Below are positions 61,270 to 64,000 of a stretch of DNA of 64,000 nucleotides, piece by piece (the first letter of the stretch is position 1; every line of letters starts with the position of its first letter). The position numbers and the translations under genes were made by a program. The DNA is from MWEI01 sp964600235 (lineage in GTDB: Bacteria; Desulfobacterota; Desulfomonilia; UBA1062): NCBI GenBank assembly GCA_964600235.1, contig CAZRIV010000001.1, forward strand, positions 434,001 to 498,000, given 5' to 3'. The notes under the pieces are model-generated. The model was not told the origin of the DNA and searched no databases. It worked only from the letters and a program-made list of their open reading frames with translations.

Positions 61270-63640
61270 TGGCAACGGAGTAAAGACCGCACGTATTCAC
61301 AGCAACCCAGCCGGAACCGGAGCCAACCTGGACAGGAATGTCGGTGTAATATATGTTCCCGATGCCCAATTCCCCTACATCCCAGATATTGTTGCCCCAG
61401 GCCCACAGCGTGCCGTCGGTCCTGATCGCCAGCGTGATTCCCTGATTCGAACTCACAGCAATCCAGTGCTGATTCATGCCCACCTGGGTGGGGATCATGC
61501 TGTCATTTTTTGTTCCATCACCGAATCGACCATAAGCGTTAAGCCCCCAGGCCCACAATGTGCCATCGGCCTTGATGGCAAAGCTGATGCGGTCGCCTGT
61601 GCTTACTGTCAGCCAGTTGGCATCTGTGCCAACCTGGACAGGAACAAGACTGTCATTCAACGTGCCATCTCCCAGTTGGCCGTTATCATTAGAGCCCCAG
61701 GCCCACAGTGTACCATCTGTCTTGATGGCCAAAGTATGCGATATGTTGTTGTAGTTATTGTCTATATATGATGATGAACTTACATCCAGCCAGTCTGCAT
61801 CACTTCCCACCTGAGAGGGAAGCTGGTCGGGACTGCTGTAACTGTATGTCCAAGACCAGAGCGTACGGTTCGACTTGATGAACATATTCCCTGAGCCCAA
61901 CACGCCCCAGTCGGCATCAGTGCCCACCTGGGTGGGAAGCGCACCGCCTGGTGTGAATATCCAGGTCCACAACGTTGAGTTGGACTTGAGGAATTCATTT
62001 CCAGACAGCGCAGTCCAGTCAGTATCAGTACCGAGTCGCACAGGGGTGGTGCCATGACCGCTTGCATAGCTTCCGAGGGCCCCATGATCATTTGATCCCC
62101 ATATCCACAGCGAACCATCTTTCTTAAGTCCTATTGCATGCGGAGAATAGGCACTCGCTTCTGCCCAGTCCGTATCAGAGCCAACCCTGCCTGGGACTGT
62201 CCTGTATCCTATCGTGCCATTGCCGAGCTGGGCATACATATTATCTCCCCACGTCCATAGCGTGCCATCGTTTTTAATGGCCACGGAATGATACGTGCCT
62301 GCGCCCATGCCGGCCCAGTCGGAACATGTACCTACCTGCTCGGGGACATTGCTTCCCCCGTCGTTTCCGTTCCCGAGCTTGCCACCATGACCATTGCCCC
62401 AGGCCCACAGGGTGCCGTTTGACCTGAGTGCCAGGGTATGGTTACTACTCCCTCCTCCTGAATTAACGGCAATCCAGCCGGAATCAGCCCCAACTTTAAC
62501 GGGCGCAAGGCTGTCAGTGCTTGTTCCTATGCCCAGCTGCCCATAGTAGTTTCTCCCCCAGGCCCACAGGGTGCCGTCGGTTTTAATGGCAAAGCTTATG
62601 GATGCACCGGCACTCACACTAGCCCAGTCTTTATCAGTGCCCACCTGAACGGGGACATAGCTGCTGCCGATCGTACTGTTCCCGAGCTGCCCGAACTCGT
62701 TGTTGCCCCAGGCCCACAGCGTCCCATCGGACTTGAGCGCCAAGCTGTGTGCTGAAGATCCCGCACTCACGGCGACCCAGTTGTTTCCTGTGCCCACCTG
62801 GATGGGAACCGACCTGTCGCTTGTCGTTCCATCACCGAGCTGCCCGCTTTTATTGCTGCCCCAGGCCCATAGGGTTCCGTTGGTCTTGAGAGCCAGGTAA
62901 TGGGTACCACCGACATTAGCGCTCACCGCAGCCCAGTCTGAGTCCAAACCTACCCTGGCCGGCACGTTACTTGTCGAATACTGGGAACCAGCTCCCATTT
63001 CAACAATTGTACTGCCTTCCCACGCCCACAGGGTACCGTTCGACTTGAGTGCCATGCTGCGTTCACCACCGGCACATATGGAGGCCCAGTCAGCATCATT
63101 GCCTATTCTTACCGGGATGGTGCTGTAATTATAATTGCCTCCATAGCCATTACCTAACGAACCGGTTCCCCAGACCCACAAGGTATGGTCTAATTTGATT
63201 CCCAGGTTGTATATCCCCCCGGCGCTGATACACAGCCATTCACCTGGTGCTCTCGGAGTTACGGTAATCGTTACCGCAGCGCTGGATCTGCTGCTTTCCT
63301 TATCTGTTGCGGTAAAAGTGCAGGTGTAGGCTCCCGGGGAACAGAACGAGACGTAGCCAGGGTCCTTGGAGTTGGAGTCGGGAGCCCCTCCATTGAAATT
63401 CCACTCGTAGGTAAGGGGCTCAGTGCCTCCGGATGCAGATCCCATAAAATGTACGGTTGAACCCTGTGTGATGGTCATATTCCCCGCAGGATCTGCTATG
63501 GACACCGCGGGCGGTGTACTTGCATCACTTTCTGATCCACCACCCCCACCTCCTCCGCCACCGCCACAGTTTGAAAGGAGGATAATAGTCGATAGTACAA
63601 TGATTAACCGGGATATACCCCACGCCCTAATAGTAGACAT
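61166..63640 (-). CDS. RCC1-repeat lipoprotein with PKD-like domain
   Basis: 824 residues. The signal ends in a lipobox (LSNC), followed by ten glycines. A PKD-like domain (about 50-130, GTEPLTYEWNFNGGAPDSNS, GAYTCTFTATDKESS) precedes about fourteen RCC1 units of some 50 residues, each with a core like LALKTNGTLWAWGSNKSGQL followed by GDGTT. RCC1 units fold into beta-propellers that act in protein binding. The number of units suggests two seven-bladed propellers outside the cell. Related DNA repeats run through the gene. Confidence 0.9.
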   Translation of the reverse strand: MSTIRAWGISRLIIVLSTIILLSNCGGGGGGGGGGSESDASTPPAVSIADPAGNMTITQGSTVHFMGSASGGTEPLTYEWNFNGGAPDSNSKDPGYVSFCSPGAYTCTFTATDKESSRSSAAVTITVTPRAPGEWLCISAGGIYNLGIKLDHTLWVWGTGSLGNGYGGNYNYSTIPVRIGNDADWASICAGGERSMALKSNGTLWAWEGSTIVEMGAGSQYSTSNVPARVGLDSDWAAVSANVGGTHYLALKTNGTLWAWGSNKSGQLGDGTTSDRSVPIQVGTGNNWVAVSAGSSAHSLALKSDGTLWAWGNNEFGQLGNSTIGSSYVPVQVGTDKDWASVSAGASISFAIKTDGTLWAWGRNYYGQLGIGTSTDSLAPVKVGADSGWIAVNSGGGSSNHTLALRSNGTLWAWGNGHGGKLGNGNDGGSNVPEQVGTCSDWAGMGAGTYHSVAIKNDGTLWTWGDNMYAQLGNGTIGYRTVPGRVGSDTDWAEASAYSPHAIGLKKDGSLWIWGSNDHGALGSYASGHGTTPVRLGTDTDWTALSGNEFLKSNSTLWTWIFTPGGALPTQVGTDADWGVLGSGNMFIKSNRTLWSWTYSYSSPDQLPSQVGSDADWLDVSSSSYIDNNYNNISHTLAIKTDGTLWAWGSNDNGQLGDGTLNDSLVPVQVGTDANWLTVSTGDRISFAIKADGTLWAWGLNAYGRFGDGTKNDSMIPTQVGMNQHWIAVSSNQGITLAIRTDGTLWAWGNNIWDVGELGIGNIYYTDIPVQVGSGSGWVAVNTCGLYSVAIKSDGTLWTWGSNERGTLGDGTLGYSMVPIQVGY

Positions 63641-63815
63641 AAAGACTCCTCTTTAAGAAAGTGTCATTTAAACAATCTCGAGCGGTACTCACTGTGGATA
63701 TGTGGAGCCGCTCTCTTACGTCAAGCAAACATCTTCAGGGAACAACTCAATTAATATTAAGAAATCCTCCCTGCATAACTTTATAGCCATAGTTGATCAG
63801 TCCTGAAAAATTTTT

Positions 63816-63888
63816 CCCGAACAAATGATGGTTCCTGCCGGTGACGAGCACATTGCATCTCCCCGCCAGGAACCATCATTTGTTCGGG
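63816..63888. repeat. Long hairpin with a 22-bp stem
   Basis: CCCGAACAAATGATGGTTCC-TG and CA-GGAACCATCATTTGTTCGGG are exact complements, with about 29 bases between. The outer 13 bp are shared with 21867-21940. Confidence 0.8.
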
Positions 63889-63891
63889 AAA

Positions 63892-63940
63892 GGGTTTTTC
63901 TCATCTGGGTTAATCGCTCTGCTGAAGTCATGCAAGGGTC
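63892..63940 (+). repeat. Tail repeat, copy 3
   Basis: GGGTTTTTCTCATCTGGGTT, followed by AATCGCTCTGCTGAAGTCAT and GCAAGGGTC. It follows the hairpin by three bases and aligns with 21602-21648 (reverse) and 58690-58737. Confidence 0.65.
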
Positions 63941-64000
63941 TTCTTTATTATTCTTTTCTATTTTATATCACATGTTCTGCTTTCTTATCTAGGTTGATTG

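Larger units (their letters stand above)
63641..64000. other. Intergenic end of window with hairpin and tail repeat
   Basis: 360 bp before the RCC1 gene. It contains the hairpin 63816-63888 and tail repeat 63892-63940; no gene is visible to the window end. The promoter of the RCC1 gene should lie in the first 150 bp. Confidence 0.5.

Noticed and set aside
61166..63640. Regularly spaced DNA repeats suggesting a CRISPR-like array
   Set aside because: They encode RCC1 protein repeats in an open frame, are imperfect, and no cas gene is near.

Overview
The window looks like chromosomal DNA from an anaerobic Gram-negative bacterium, most likely a deltaproteobacterium (Desulfobacterota). This is inferred from an anaerobe-type hybrid-cluster protein, a periplasmic octahaem cytochrome c, a type III glutamine synthetase behind a sigma-54 promoter, several outer-membrane proteins and lipoproteins, and moderately GC-rich codon use. 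No phage, plasmid, intact transposase or CRISPR array was seen. About 57 protein genes and one tRNA are supported.

Layout. 0-10 kb: an MprF-like lipid flippase/synthetase cut by the window start, lipocalin, outer-membrane porin-like protein, lipid-type methyltransferase, an AT-rich patch with a MazF-type toxin-antitoxin pair, a YciI protein, Hcp behind an FNR-like palindrome, and a small beta-barrel. 9.5-21.5 kb: two efflux loci transcribed away from each other, each with a TetR gene first (RND pump plus PII-like protein on the minus strand; HlyD/RbbA-like/ABC-2 system on the plus strand). 21.5-33 kb: patatin lipoprotein, a matrixin-like protease with a coiled-coil insert, a PP-loop enzyme with a small membrane protein, a U32 protein, a cation/proton antiporter and two L,D-transpeptidases. 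33-44 kb: alanine-zipper lipoprotein, ABC-F ATPase, GlnN, DUF4382 lipoprotein, Lrp-like domain protein, a second copy of the coiled-coil matrixin, TfoX-N, a PAS protein with a zinc-finger-like tail, and tRNA-Thr. 44-53 kb: glutamine-type ABC importer, TetR, radical SAM, GH13 and an octaheme/HEAT/TPR cytochrome. 53-64 kb: PNPOx-like protein, bactofilin-like membrane protein, a zinc-type ABC importer headed by a cysteine-rich ribbon-helix-helix regulator with a perfect 17-bp palindrome, alpha/beta hydrolase, SagB-like nitroreductase, WYL regulator and a large RCC1-repeat lipoprotein.

The most unusual signal is not a protein. Intergenic regions carry a family of about 86-bp imperfect palindromes (four copies) with conserved arms, loop and outer flanks; by eye the loop keeps one orientation on the plus strand while the flanks come in both. 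A second set of long hairpins carries a shared tail of about 48 bp, with one site that looks like a collapsed copy. These resemble dispersed REP/MITE-like elements, but I do not recognise the family. The sequences were compared by eye only, so percentages and orientations need an alignment to confirm them.
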